A stretch of DNA of 7,565 nt. Source: an uncultured Oscillospiraceae bacterium (GTDB lineage Bacteria > Bacillota > Clostridia > Oscillospirales > Oscillospiraceae). Of this stretch, positions 1 to 5,195 are shown piece by piece. The stretch spans positions 1-7,565 of the forward strand of contig CAKTMQ010000079.1 of the NCBI GenBank assembly GCA_934573945.1. The letters are read 5' to 3'. The translations under genes were made by a program, and so were the position numbers. Under the pieces are notes generated by a model. That model saw nothing but the letters and a program-made list of their open reading frames with translations. It was not told the origin of the DNA and did no database searches. Positions within the stretch are counted from its first letter, which is position 1; each line of letters starts with the position of its first letter.

Positions 1-708
1 GTCAATGGACAGCGCCAGCTGCAGGATGCTGGTGACGGAGTTGGACACGAAGGAGATCTTGCCCATCATGAAGTTGGTGCCCTGGTTCAGCACCAGCGCC
101 ACCACAAAGGTCAGGATCAGCACCGGCACCTCGCCGTAGGTCTCCGAGGTAAAGGTCAGCACCACCACGATGACGATGGCCACATAGACCATGATGACAC
201 TGATCTCGTGCTCGATGGTCTCCTGCTGGGTATTGCCCAGGTCGGTGGATATGTAGAGGTCATAGCCCGACAGCAGCTCCTTCACCGCGTCCAGTGAGGT
301 GAGGCAGGCGTCGTCATCCTCGCTGTAGGCAAAGGTGACGGAATAAAGGGCGGAGAGATCGTTGTAGTGGTCGGTGGTGTCGTCATAGTCTACGCTCTGG
401 ACGCCCTTGACCTCCTTGATCTGCTCCGACAGCTTTTCCGCCTGCACCGGCGTGACATTGGCCACCATCACCTCCGCCGTGCCGTAGGTGATGAACTGCT
501 CGTCCATCAGTGCCAGCGCCTGCTTCGTCTGGGAGTTCTCCGGCAGGTAGAAGGTCAGGTCATTCTCCACCTGCACCCAGTTGCGGGAAAAAGCGGAAAA
601 GATCAGGCCAATGATGGTCAGCAGAAAAATCAGGTTGCGTTTGTCTACGATGAAGGTCGCCAGCTTCTCCATAAAGGTGCCGCCGGTTTCCTTGTGCGTA
701 TCGCTCAC
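1..708 (-). CDS. MMPL/RND-family membrane exporter, N-terminal part (cut by window edge)
   Basis: The visible 236 codons are the N-terminus of an RND-superfamily MMPL-type transporter, which moves lipids, drugs or other hydrophobic compounds across the membrane using the proton gradient. A first membrane segment lies at about residues 24-42. It is followed by an extracytoplasmic domain (about 45-167) containing the typical early DLTFYLPENS stretch, then membrane segments at about 168-188 and 193-212. The edge falls at SILQLALSID, which in the family leads into the conserved membrane helix bearing the DYA motif. The start is taken as GTG at 706-708. It has a GGGGAG Shine-Dalgarno about 6-8 bases upstream and its GTGA overlaps the stop of the regulator before it, suggesting translational coupling. 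An internal ATG at codon 13 is the alternative. Substrate cannot be read from the sequence. Confidence 0.88.
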   Translation of the reverse strand, partial: MSDTHKETGGTFMEKLATFIVDKRNLIFLLTIIGLIFSAFSRNWVQVENDLTFYLPENSQTKQALALMDEQFITYGTAEVMVANVTPVQAEKLSEQIKEVKGVQSVDYDDTTDHYNDLSALYSVTFAYSEDDDACLTSLDAVKELLSGYDLYISTDLGNTQQETIEHEISVIMVYVAIVIVVVLTFTSETYGEVPVLILTFVVALVLNQGTNFMMGKISFVSNSVTSILQLALSID

Positions 709-977
709 AGCTCTCTCCCCTTTCTGTCCGCGGCAGTGCCGCGGCGTTTTTCTTTCAGCCCCGCCGCAGGCTCCGGCAGGATCTGCACCACGTCGCTCAG
801 GCTGCAGTCCAGCCTGCGGCAGATCCGCACCAGCACCTCCAGCGAGACGCTTTCATTCTTTGACAGTTTGGCCAGCGTGTTGGAGCTGATGCCCACCTCA
901 TGGGCAAACTCCGTTTTCTTCCAGCCCTTATCGATCAACTGCTTGAACAGATTGTTGTAGGAGATACCCACAGTCAT
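705..977 (-). CDS. Small XRE/Cro-type helix-turn-helix regulator
   Basis: This 90-residue protein is mostly one Cro/C1-type helix-turn-helix domain of the compact kind found in YozG-like regulators (HTH_26 type). The turn and recognition helix lie at about residues 21-41 (EVGISSNTLAKLSKNES). The following SLEVLVRICRRLDCSLSDVVQ helices are typical of the family. A basic, low-complexity tail (about 70-90) extends past the usual end of such proteins. The ATG at 975-977 is preceded by an AAAAGGGGGGA ribosome site. The stop overlaps the exporter start by four bases (GTGA), so the two are almost certainly one transcript. The likely role, inferred only from this linkage, is local control of the exporter and of itself. 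No sensor or ligand domain is present. Confidence 0.88.
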   Translation of the reverse strand: MTVGISYNNLFKQLIDKGWKKTEFAHEVGISSNTLAKLSKNESVSLEVLVRICRRLDCSLSDVVQILPEPAAGLKEKRRGTAADRKGREL

Positions 978-998
978 TCCCCCCTTTTGTGTTTTCCC

Positions 999-1033
999 AT
1001 TCTACACCTGCTGTCCCGGAAAATGCAAGTCAA
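999..1033 (-). promoter_or_regulatory. Possible promoter of the xre-exporter pair
   Basis: On the minus strand a TAGAAT -10 box (999-1004) lies about 20 bases before the regulator start codon. A weak -35 TTGCAT (1023-1028) sits 18 bases upstream of it. A better-matching TTGACT (1028-1033) is 23 bases away, which is too far for a normal sigma-A promoter. The -10 is good and the -35 is poor. It sits just past the terminator of the preceding gene, where a promoter is needed. Confidence 0.4.
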
Positions 1034-1092
1034 ATATCTGCAAACAGGGACATTTTCTCTCTGATAATCCACTTTTATGTGGTTTGGACGCA

Positions 1093-1122
1093 AAAAAGGA
1101 CACCCTGACGGGTGTCCTTTTT
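1093..1122 (-). terminator. Intrinsic terminator after the efp/CD1247-like unit
   Basis: Arms AAAAAGGACACCC (1093-1105) and GGGTGTCCTTTTT (1110-1122) form a perfect 13-bp stem with a 4-base loop. On the minus strand the GC-rich part ends in a run of T. It begins 30 bases after the stop of the zinc-ribbon gene. Because the arms end in A and T runs it could also work on the plus strand, but no plus-strand gene needs it. Confidence 0.88.
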
Positions 1123-1152
1123 ACATGGTATACGAAATACAGAACGGCGGAC

Positions 1153-1581
1153 TCAGTCCTCGTCGTCCTCTTCGCTGGCCTCATTGAGCGCGTTGGCCAG
1201 ATCACTGAGGTCAAACTCCAGCTTCTCGCCGCAGTTGGGGCACACCACCTCGCCGTCCTCCAGAACGGTCTCGTCGAAGTAGATCTCCTCCTCGCAGGCG
1301 GGGCAGGTGGTCATAAAGCAGTCCTCGTCATCCTCGTCCTCTTCGTCGTCCTCGTCATCCAGCTCGTAGAGAGTCTCCTCCACGTCGTTCAGATCGTCAC
1401 TGACGGCGTCCAGACCATCCTCCAGATCCACCATCTCATCCTGCATATCAGCGATCTCCTCAGCCATATCGCTGAGCACATCGATGATCGCGGTGATCAG
1501 CTTGCCCTCCTTGGTCTCAGCATCCAGCTGCAGACCCTCGGCCAGCCCCTTCAGATACGCTACCTTTTCAGAAATGTCCAT
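1153..1581 (-). CDS. CD1247-type acidic zinc-ribbon protein
   Basis: This 142-residue protein has three visible parts. The N-terminal helical segment (about 1-73) begins with the pattern SEKVAYLKGLAEGL, which I recognise as the clostridial CD1247 N-terminal domain, and continues as a probable coiled coil (DVLSDMAEEIADMQDEM). A strongly acidic linker (about 74-87, nearly all D/E) follows. Then comes a zinc ribbon with C93-x2-C96 and C114-x2-C117, plus an extra cysteine at 88. The C-terminus is again acidic. The molecular function of the family is unknown to me; automatic annotations calling it a transcription factor are not supported by any DNA-binding motif here. A strong site AAAGGAG lies 9 bases before the ATG. 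It lies 64 bases after efp with no promoter visible between them, so co-transcription is likely. Confidence 0.85.
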   Translation of the reverse strand: MDISEKVAYLKGLAEGLQLDAETKEGKLITAIIDVLSDMAEEIADMQDEMVDLEDGLDAVSDDLNDVEETLYELDDEDDEEDEDDEDCFMTTCPACEEEIYFDETVLEDGEVVCPNCGEKLEFDLSDLANALNEASEEDDED

Positions 1582-1645
1582 GTTGTACGCTCCTTTCCTG
1601 AACAGTACGTCGCGGTTACATCCAATGGTTACGGAACTACAGTTT

Positions 1646-2212
1646 TTACTTGGCGCGACCCAGATATTCGCCGGTACGGGTGTCGATGGTGATCTTGTCG
1701 CCGATGTTGATGAACAGAGGCACCTTCACCTCAGCGCCGGTCTCCACGGTGGCGGGCTTGAGGGTGTTGGTGGCGGTGTTGCCTGCCAGACCCGGCTCGG
1801 TCTCGGTGACCTCCAGATCCATGAAGTTGGGGCACTCCAGGCCAAACACATTGCCCTTGTAGCTCAGCACCTTGCACACGGTGTTCTCTGTGATGAAGCG
1901 GAACGCGTCACCCAGCAGATCCTTACCCAGAGGCACCATATCGAAGGTCTCCTGATCCATGAAGTAATACAGATCGCCGTCATTGTAGCTGTAGGACATA
2001 TCCTTGCGCTCGATGAAAGCCTCCTCAAACTTTGCGGTGGGGTTGAAGGAAGTTTCGGTGACGCCGCCGGTCACGATGTTCTTCATCTTGGTGCGCACGA
2101 AAGCAGCGCCTTTGCCGGGCTTGACGTGCTGGAACTCGATGACCTGCATGATCTTGCCCTCGTACTCGAAGGTCTTACCGTTTCTGAAATCGCCGGCAGT
2201 GATAGTTGCCAT
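1646..2212 (-). CDS. efp: Translation elongation factor P
   Basis: EF-P binds the ribosome next to the peptidyl-tRNA and rescues stalling at proline runs. The 188-residue protein has the family's usual length and three-barrel layout. The loop [12 protein letters not shown] (29-40) places a lysine (K34) at the tip, the position modified in many bacteria (beta-lysylation in E. coli, aminopentanol in Bacillus). No modifying enzyme is in the window. The C-terminal EF-P signature is intact from K152 to G171 (KPAT...G159...KVP...IG). The ATG is preceded by GGGAGGA with 7-8 bases of spacing. It has its own promoter and a hairpin-forming leader, and is followed closely by the CD1247-like gene. Confidence 0.98.
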   Translation of the reverse strand: MATITAGDFRNGKTFEYEGKIMQVIEFQHVKPGKGAAFVRTKMKNIVTGGVTETSFNPTAKFEEAFIERKDMSYSYNDGDLYYFMDQETFDMVPLGKDLLGDAFRFITENTVCKVLSYKGNVFGLECPNFMDLEVTETEPGLAGNTATNTLKPATVETGAEVKVPLFINIGDKITIDTRTGEYLGRAK

Positions 2213-2256
2213 ATTGATATTCCTCCCATATGATGAGGGAATATCATGATTCCCTC
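2213..2256 (-). promoter_or_regulatory. efp leader with two mutually exclusive hairpins over the ribosome site
   Basis: In minus-strand RNA, bases 2256-2235 can form an 8-bp hairpin (GAGGGAAT / ATTCCCTC, 6-base loop). Part of the same stretch, TGATATTCC (complement of 2238-2246), is perfectly complementary over 9 bases to GGAATATCA (complement of 2215-2223), which includes half of the GGGAGGAAT Shine-Dalgarno. The two pairings share bases and cannot coexist. One leaves the ribosome site free and the other covers it. The pairing is directly visible; any regulatory use is inference. Confidence 0.4.
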
Positions 2257-2293
2257 GTATAAAATTAGTACCGACCGAAAATTGGCCTTATAT

Positions 2294-2322
2294 ATTCTAC
2301 ATGATACAGCCGTATTTGGCAA
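2294..2322 (-). promoter_or_regulatory. Sigma-A-type promoter of efp
   Basis: On the minus strand, -35 TTGCCA (2317-2322) and -10 TAGAAT (2294-2299) each match consensus at five of six positions and are separated by exactly 17 bases. The predicted start site near 2287 gives a leader of about 75 nt. The efp unit can therefore be transcribed separately from the peptidase gene 149 bases upstream, for which I see no clear terminator. Confidence 0.72.
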
Positions 2323-2361
2323 GTCTTTTGCCGCATTTTTTCCAAAAAACGCAGCGCTTTC

Positions 2362-3423
2362 TCACAGGATCAGCAGCTCCTTGGGTGCTTTTGTGATGAT
2401 CTGTGCGCCGTCAGGCCGCAGCACCATCACATCCTCGATGCGCACACCGAAACGACCGGGAATGTAAATACCCGGCTCCGCACTGACCACCGCACCTGCC
2501 GGCATGGGGTCATGATTGACCGGCGAGGCATTGGGCGCCTCGTGGATCTCAATGCCCAGACTGTGGCCAAAGCTGTGGCCGAAGTAAGCGCCGTAGCCCG
2601 CCTCCTCGATGACCCGCCGCGCCGCACCGTCGATGGCCGCGCCGGTAACACCGGCTCTGGCGGCGGCAATGCCCGCCAGCTGCGCCTGCAGCACCACATC
2701 ATACACACGGCGCATCTCCTCCGTGGGCTGTCCCAGCGCCACGGTGCGGGTCATATCGCTGCAATAGCCATGGTAAACACAGCCGAAATCCATGGTAATG
2801 AAATCACCGCGCTGCACCTGCCGCATACCGGGCACGGCGTGGGGCATGGAGCCGTTGGCGCCGGAGGCCACGATGGTATCAAAGGATGTCCTTTCCGCAC
2901 CGGCGGACACCATCAGGTACTGCAGCCGGGCAGCAATGTCTTTCTCCGTCATACCGGGTCGGATCTCGCACAGGATCTGGTGCAGCGCCCCCTCGGCAAT
3001 ACGCTGGGCGGCGGTCATGCATACCAGCTCCTCCTCATCCTTGCTGCCCCGCAGCTCCGTCAGCAGCGCGGAAGCCGGCGTCAGCCTGCAGCGGAGCTTT
3101 TCGGCATAGGCCGTATGCTGCGCCACCGTCATGGTCTCATCCTCAAAGCCCACCGTTTCCGCACCGATGGCGGCCAGTGCCTCGTTGATCAGCATGGAAA
3201 ACGCCTTGCCGTGGCCGACCTCGCCGATGACGGCGGCATTGCCGATGGCCTTGCCCGCCGCCTCGGTATAACGGCTGTCGGTGAAATACCAGCTGCCCCG
3301 ACGGCTCACCAGCGCCACACCCTCTCCCAGAAAGCCGGTGGCGTAATAGCAGTTCGCTTCACCGGTCAGCAGCAGCGCATCCAGCTCGCCCAGACGGGCG
3401 GCGATCTGTGTCAGATGATTCAT
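2362..3423 (-). CDS. M24 metallopeptidase, Xaa-Pro aminopeptidase/dipeptidase type
   Basis: This cytoplasmic peptidase is predicted to remove N-terminal residues before proline, or to split Xaa-Pro dipeptides, using two metal ions. At 353 residues it has the length of the short PepQ/YqhT-like members. Residues 1-125 form the N-terminal creatinase-like domain and about 130-350 the pita-bread catalytic domain. All five metal ligands are visible: D212 (MDFG), D223 (SDMTRT), H287 (GHSLG), E316 (SAEPG) and E330 (RIED). The supporting histidines H195 (MPH) and H294 (EIHE) are also present. The start has an ideal AAAGGAGG site that overlaps the stop codon of yqeG, with a gap of only 13 bases between the genes, so the two are co-transcribed and probably coupled. 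Exact substrate preference (PepP or PepQ) cannot be decided. Confidence 0.95.
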   Translation of the reverse strand: MNHLTQIAARLGELDALLLTGEANCYYATGFLGEGVALVSRRGSWYFTDSRYTEAAGKAIGNAAVIGEVGHGKAFSMLINEALAAIGAETVGFEDETMTVAQHTAYAEKLRCRLTPASALLTELRGSKDEEELVCMTAAQRIAEGALHQILCEIRPGMTEKDIAARLQYLMVSAGAERTSFDTIVASGANGSMPHAVPGMRQVQRGDFITMDFGCVYHGYCSDMTRTVALGQPTEEMRRVYDVVLQAQLAGIAAARAGVTGAAIDGAARRVIEEAGYGAYFGHSFGHSLGIEIHEAPNASPVNHDPMPAGAVVSAEPGIYIPGRFGVRIEDVMVLRPDGAQIITKAPKELLIL

Positions 3424-3436
3424 GCGATGTCCTCCT

Positions 3437-3934
3437 TTATCGTTCCCTTACCAAACGCTTGAAAGGCGCCTGCAAAGCGTGCAGCACCTTTTGCCACGGC
3501 ATCTGTGCGCCGCCTGCCGGTTCCACCATCAGCGCGGTGACACCGGCCAGATTGGCCGCCAGCACATCCGTCAATAACTTGTCGCCCAGCATGGCGGTCT
3601 CCCCGGCGGCGGCGCCGGCCTTCTCCATGGCGCGGCGCAGTCCGGCAGGCGACGGCTTTCGGGCGTGACCTACATAGTCGATACCCAGCCAGCGGCAGAA
3701 GTCGTCCACCCGGGCGCTGCTGCGGTTGTTAGAGAGGATCATTACCGTGATCCCCGCCGCTTTCAGCTCGTCGATCCACGCCTTTACCGCGGCAGGCGGT
3801 GTCCTGACGGACTTGGGCGCCAGCGTATAATCCAGATCGCACAGCAGCAGCCGGATGCCTTTCTTCTTCAACAGATCCGGCGTCACGCCGCTATAGGCAT
3901 CAAGCAGGCGGTCTGGCCGCAGGGAAACTCGCAT
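3437..3934 (-). CDS. YqeG-family HAD IIIA-type phosphatase
   Basis: The 165-residue protein matches the YqeG family, small haloacid-dehalogenase phosphatases (subfamily IIIA) common in Firmicutes. The nucleophile and acid/base aspartates are D33 and D35 in DLDYTL; the family more often has N at the fourth position. Motif II is S68 (LSNN). Motif III is K93 (ARKPSP). Motif IV is GDKLLTDV with D118 and D123. All catalytic residues are intact. In B. subtilis yqeG precedes the ribosome-biogenesis GTPase yqeH, but here it precedes an M24 peptidase instead. The ATG follows GAGAGGACAGAGTT, an acceptable ribosome site. The physiological substrate is not known. Confidence 0.93.
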   Translation of the reverse strand: MRVSLRPDRLLDAYSGVTPDLLKKKGIRLLLCDLDYTLAPKSVRTPPAAVKAWIDELKAAGITVMILSNNRSSARVDDFCRWLGIDYVGHARKPSPAGLRRAMEKAGAAAGETAMLGDKLLTDVLAANLAGVTALMVEPAGGAQMPWQKVLHALQAPFKRLVRER

Positions 3935-3966
3935 AACTCTGTCCTCTCACGCATAAATATATGGTT

Positions 3967-3995
3967 AGTATAGCATTTTTTCCATCCAAATACAA
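3967..3995 (-). promoter_or_regulatory. Extended -10 promoter of yqeG-peptidase
   Basis: On the minus strand, TATACT (-10, 3967-3972) is preceded by TGC, giving an extended -10. A weak TTGTAT -35 (3990-3995) is spaced 17 bases away. The predicted start site is near 3960, about 25 bases before the yqeG ATG. The -35 box overlaps the ribosome site of the divergent plus-strand gene. I found no convincing plus-strand promoter in the 73-base divergent gap. Confidence 0.6.
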
Positions 3996-4007
3996 GGGGG
4001 CGCGGGT

Positions 4008-4742
4008 ATGCAGTTCTATCTGGCAGCGGGCACCGGGGAGACACTGCCCCGGGGACGGTATCGACCCGTGCGTGCGGCGTACCGGCTGGGGGTGCGGCTG
4101 CTGTCGACCATCCACGAGAGCGACACGCAGGGCGGGCTGATGCTGGTAAGCGACAGCCGGGAACAGTGTGACGCCGGGGTACTGGCTGTGGACATTCTGC
4201 GGGAGTGTCTGAAGCGGCGCTATGACGGCGTGGTGCTGGACTGGCATCACGGCGGCACCGACCGGGGTGCACTGACCGCCCAGACGGGACAGCTGTGCCG
4301 TCAATACGGCAAACGGCTATTCGTACCGGAGTCCTACGCCGCCTACGCGCCACAGGCGACAGTGCTCATCAACACCGCCGTGGCCGGGGGAACCCTGAAA
4401 AGCTGCATGACAGACGCGGTACACCGCTTCGGCGCGGCGCGGCTCGCGCTGGATCTGGAGCGGCTGCGGCTGGACTTTACCCTGCCCCTCTCCGCCAACC
4501 GACGGCGACCGCTGTCCTCCGAGGAGCTGCGGCAGCTGCAGCAGGACAAGAGCGTCTACTACTCGCAGGAGCTGTGCGCCCGCTACTTTACCTACCGCGT
4601 AGGCAACGACAGCCATTATGTGCTCTATGACGATGCCCGGACGCTGCGCAGCAAGGCCGACACCGCCGCCAATATGGGCATCCGGGAGGGGTTTTTCATG
4701 CTGCCGGAGGTAGCGGACATCGCCGGGGAACTGCTGACCTGA
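4008..4742 (+). CDS. GH18-like TIM-barrel protein lacking the catalytic glutamate
   Basis: This is the only plus-strand gene: 244 residues with no signal peptide and no membrane segment. The stretch RYDGVVLDWHHGG (71-83) aligns with the GH18 chitinase active-site strand (DGxDxDxE). D73, G74 and D78 are kept, but the middle aspartate is V76 and the catalytic glutamate position is H80. The end region (about 203-233: YVLYDDARTLRSKADTAANM then GIREGFFMLPE) resembles the GH18 C-terminal pattern, in which a tyrosine/aspartate strand precedes a helix and a closing strand. I therefore read it as a non-catalytic or repurposed GH18-like barrel, perhaps of the kind near spore or cell-wall proteins. The assignment rests on motif memory only. 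AAGGGGG with a 7-base spacer supports the start. It converges on rpsU with a shared terminator. Confidence 0.55.
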   Translation: MQFYLAAGTGETLPRGRYRPVRAAYRLGVRLLSTIHESDTQGGLMLVSDSREQCDAGVLAVDILRECLKRRYDGVVLDWHHGGTDRGALTAQTGQLCRQYGKRLFVPESYAAYAPQATVLINTAVAGGTLKSCMTDAVHRFGAARLALDLERLRLDFTLPLSANRRRPLSSEELRQLQQDKSVYYSQELCARYFTYRVGNDSHYVLYDDARTLRSKADTAANMGIREGFFMLPEVADIAGELLT

Positions 4743-4788
4743 GCCGCAGCACGGCAAAAAGTTCCGAACGCAGTGCTCCTTCCGCATA

Positions 4789-4817
4789 AAAAAAGCTCCC
4801 CAATGGGGAGCTTTTTT
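4789..4817. terminator. Bidirectional terminator between the plus-strand gene and rpsU
   Basis: AAAAAAGCTCCCC (4789-4801) and GGGGAGCTTTTTT (4805-4817) form a perfect 13-bp stem around an AAT loop, with T runs ending both strands. It lies 46 bases after the plus-strand gene and only 2 bases after the rpsU stop, so it serves both. Confidence 0.92.
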
Positions 4818-4819
4818 GA

Positions 4820-5005
4820 TCAATAGTAACGCTTGTTACGGTTCTTGCGGGCCGCCTCGGACTTCTTGCGGCGCTTGACGCTGGGGCTTTCATAGCACTC
4901 TCTGCGACGCACCTCAGCAACAATACCGGCCTTGGCGCAGCTTCTCTTAAAACGCTTCAGTGCGCTATCCAGAGATTCGCCTTCCTTGACATGAATTTCG
5001 GACAT
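4820..5005 (-). CDS. rpsU: 30S ribosomal protein bS21
   Basis: This is a complete 61-residue bS21, a small basic protein of the 30S subunit platform near the anti-Shine-Dalgarno end of 16S rRNA. The family pattern is clear: an [19 protein letters not shown] first helix, [24 protein letters not shown] as the second, and a basic tail. Length agrees with Firmicutes members (57-60). The ATG is preceded by an unusually purine-rich GGAGGGAGGG with a 9-base gap. It appears to be a single-gene transcript, with a consensus promoter and a structured leader of about 72 nt before it and the shared terminator 2 bases after its stop. Clostridial rpsU is often next to yqeY (GatB/Yqey), which is not seen here. 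Confidence 0.98.
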   Translation of the reverse strand: MSEIHVKEGESLDSALKRFKRSCAKAGIVAEVRRRECYESPSVKRRKKSEAARKNRNKRYY

Positions 5006-5028
5006 CTATTATTTCCCTCCCTCCGATA

Positions 5029-5061
5029 CACCCGGCTATTTCCTGGGTGCTCTTTAAGAGC
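5029..5061 (-). promoter_or_regulatory. Two adjacent stem-loops in the rpsU leader
   Basis: In the 72-base leader, CACCC-GG (5029-5035) pairs with CC-GGGTG (5042-5049, one bulged T) around a 6-base loop. GCTCTT (5049-5054) and AAGAGC (5056-5061) make a 6-bp dyad with a 1-base centre. The two share base 5049. They lie between the start site and the ribosome site. A leader that senses free S21 is possible but not shown; I do not recognise it as a named ribosomal-protein leader. Confidence 0.35.
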
Positions 5062-5083
5062 CATTTACATGACTAGCAGATGT

Positions 5084-5112
5084 ATTATACCGGGGAAGTG
5101 ACAGCTTGTCAA
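5084..5112 (-). promoter_or_regulatory. Perfect consensus sigma-A promoter of rpsU
   Basis: On the minus strand, TTGACA (5107-5112) and TATAAT (5084-5089) match the consensus at all twelve positions with a 17-base spacer. The A/T-rich stretch just upstream (about 5118-5148) may act as an UP element. The predicted start site is near 5077. Such strength suits a ribosomal protein gene. Confidence 0.93.
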
Positions 5113-5117
5113 GCTGT
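5101..5117. promoter_or_regulatory. 17-bp palindrome overlapping the rpsU -35 box
   Basis: ACAGCTTG (5101-5108), a central T, and CAAGCTGT (5110-5117) form a perfect 8-bp inverted repeat. It covers the whole -35 box (5107-5112) and runs into the spacer. Position and symmetry fit an operator for a dimeric repressor, but no cognate regulator is identifiable. Confidence 0.4.
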
Positions 5118-5195
5118 TTTCCGCAAAATCTGCAAAGAAAAGGGAAATTTGCGGTGCCGTGCCCGCTGCCGCAGGGCGTTTTCAGCTGATCCGGA

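Noticed and set aside
1582..1645. Direct repeat GGTTAC and possible promoter between efp and the zinc-ribbon gene
   Set aside because: The repeat is only six bases and no -10/-35 pair can be built; co-transcription from the efp promoter explains the arrangement.
3935..4007. Plus-strand promoter for the GH18-like gene in the divergent gap
   Set aside because: TAGTAT and TAAATA look like -10 boxes, but no acceptable -35 lies at the right distance for either.
5121..5154. 7-bp inverted repeat CCGCAAA / TTTGCGG as terminator of the surface-protein gene
   Set aside because: The loop is 20 bases and no T run follows on the minus strand. I could not identify a convincing terminator for that gene.
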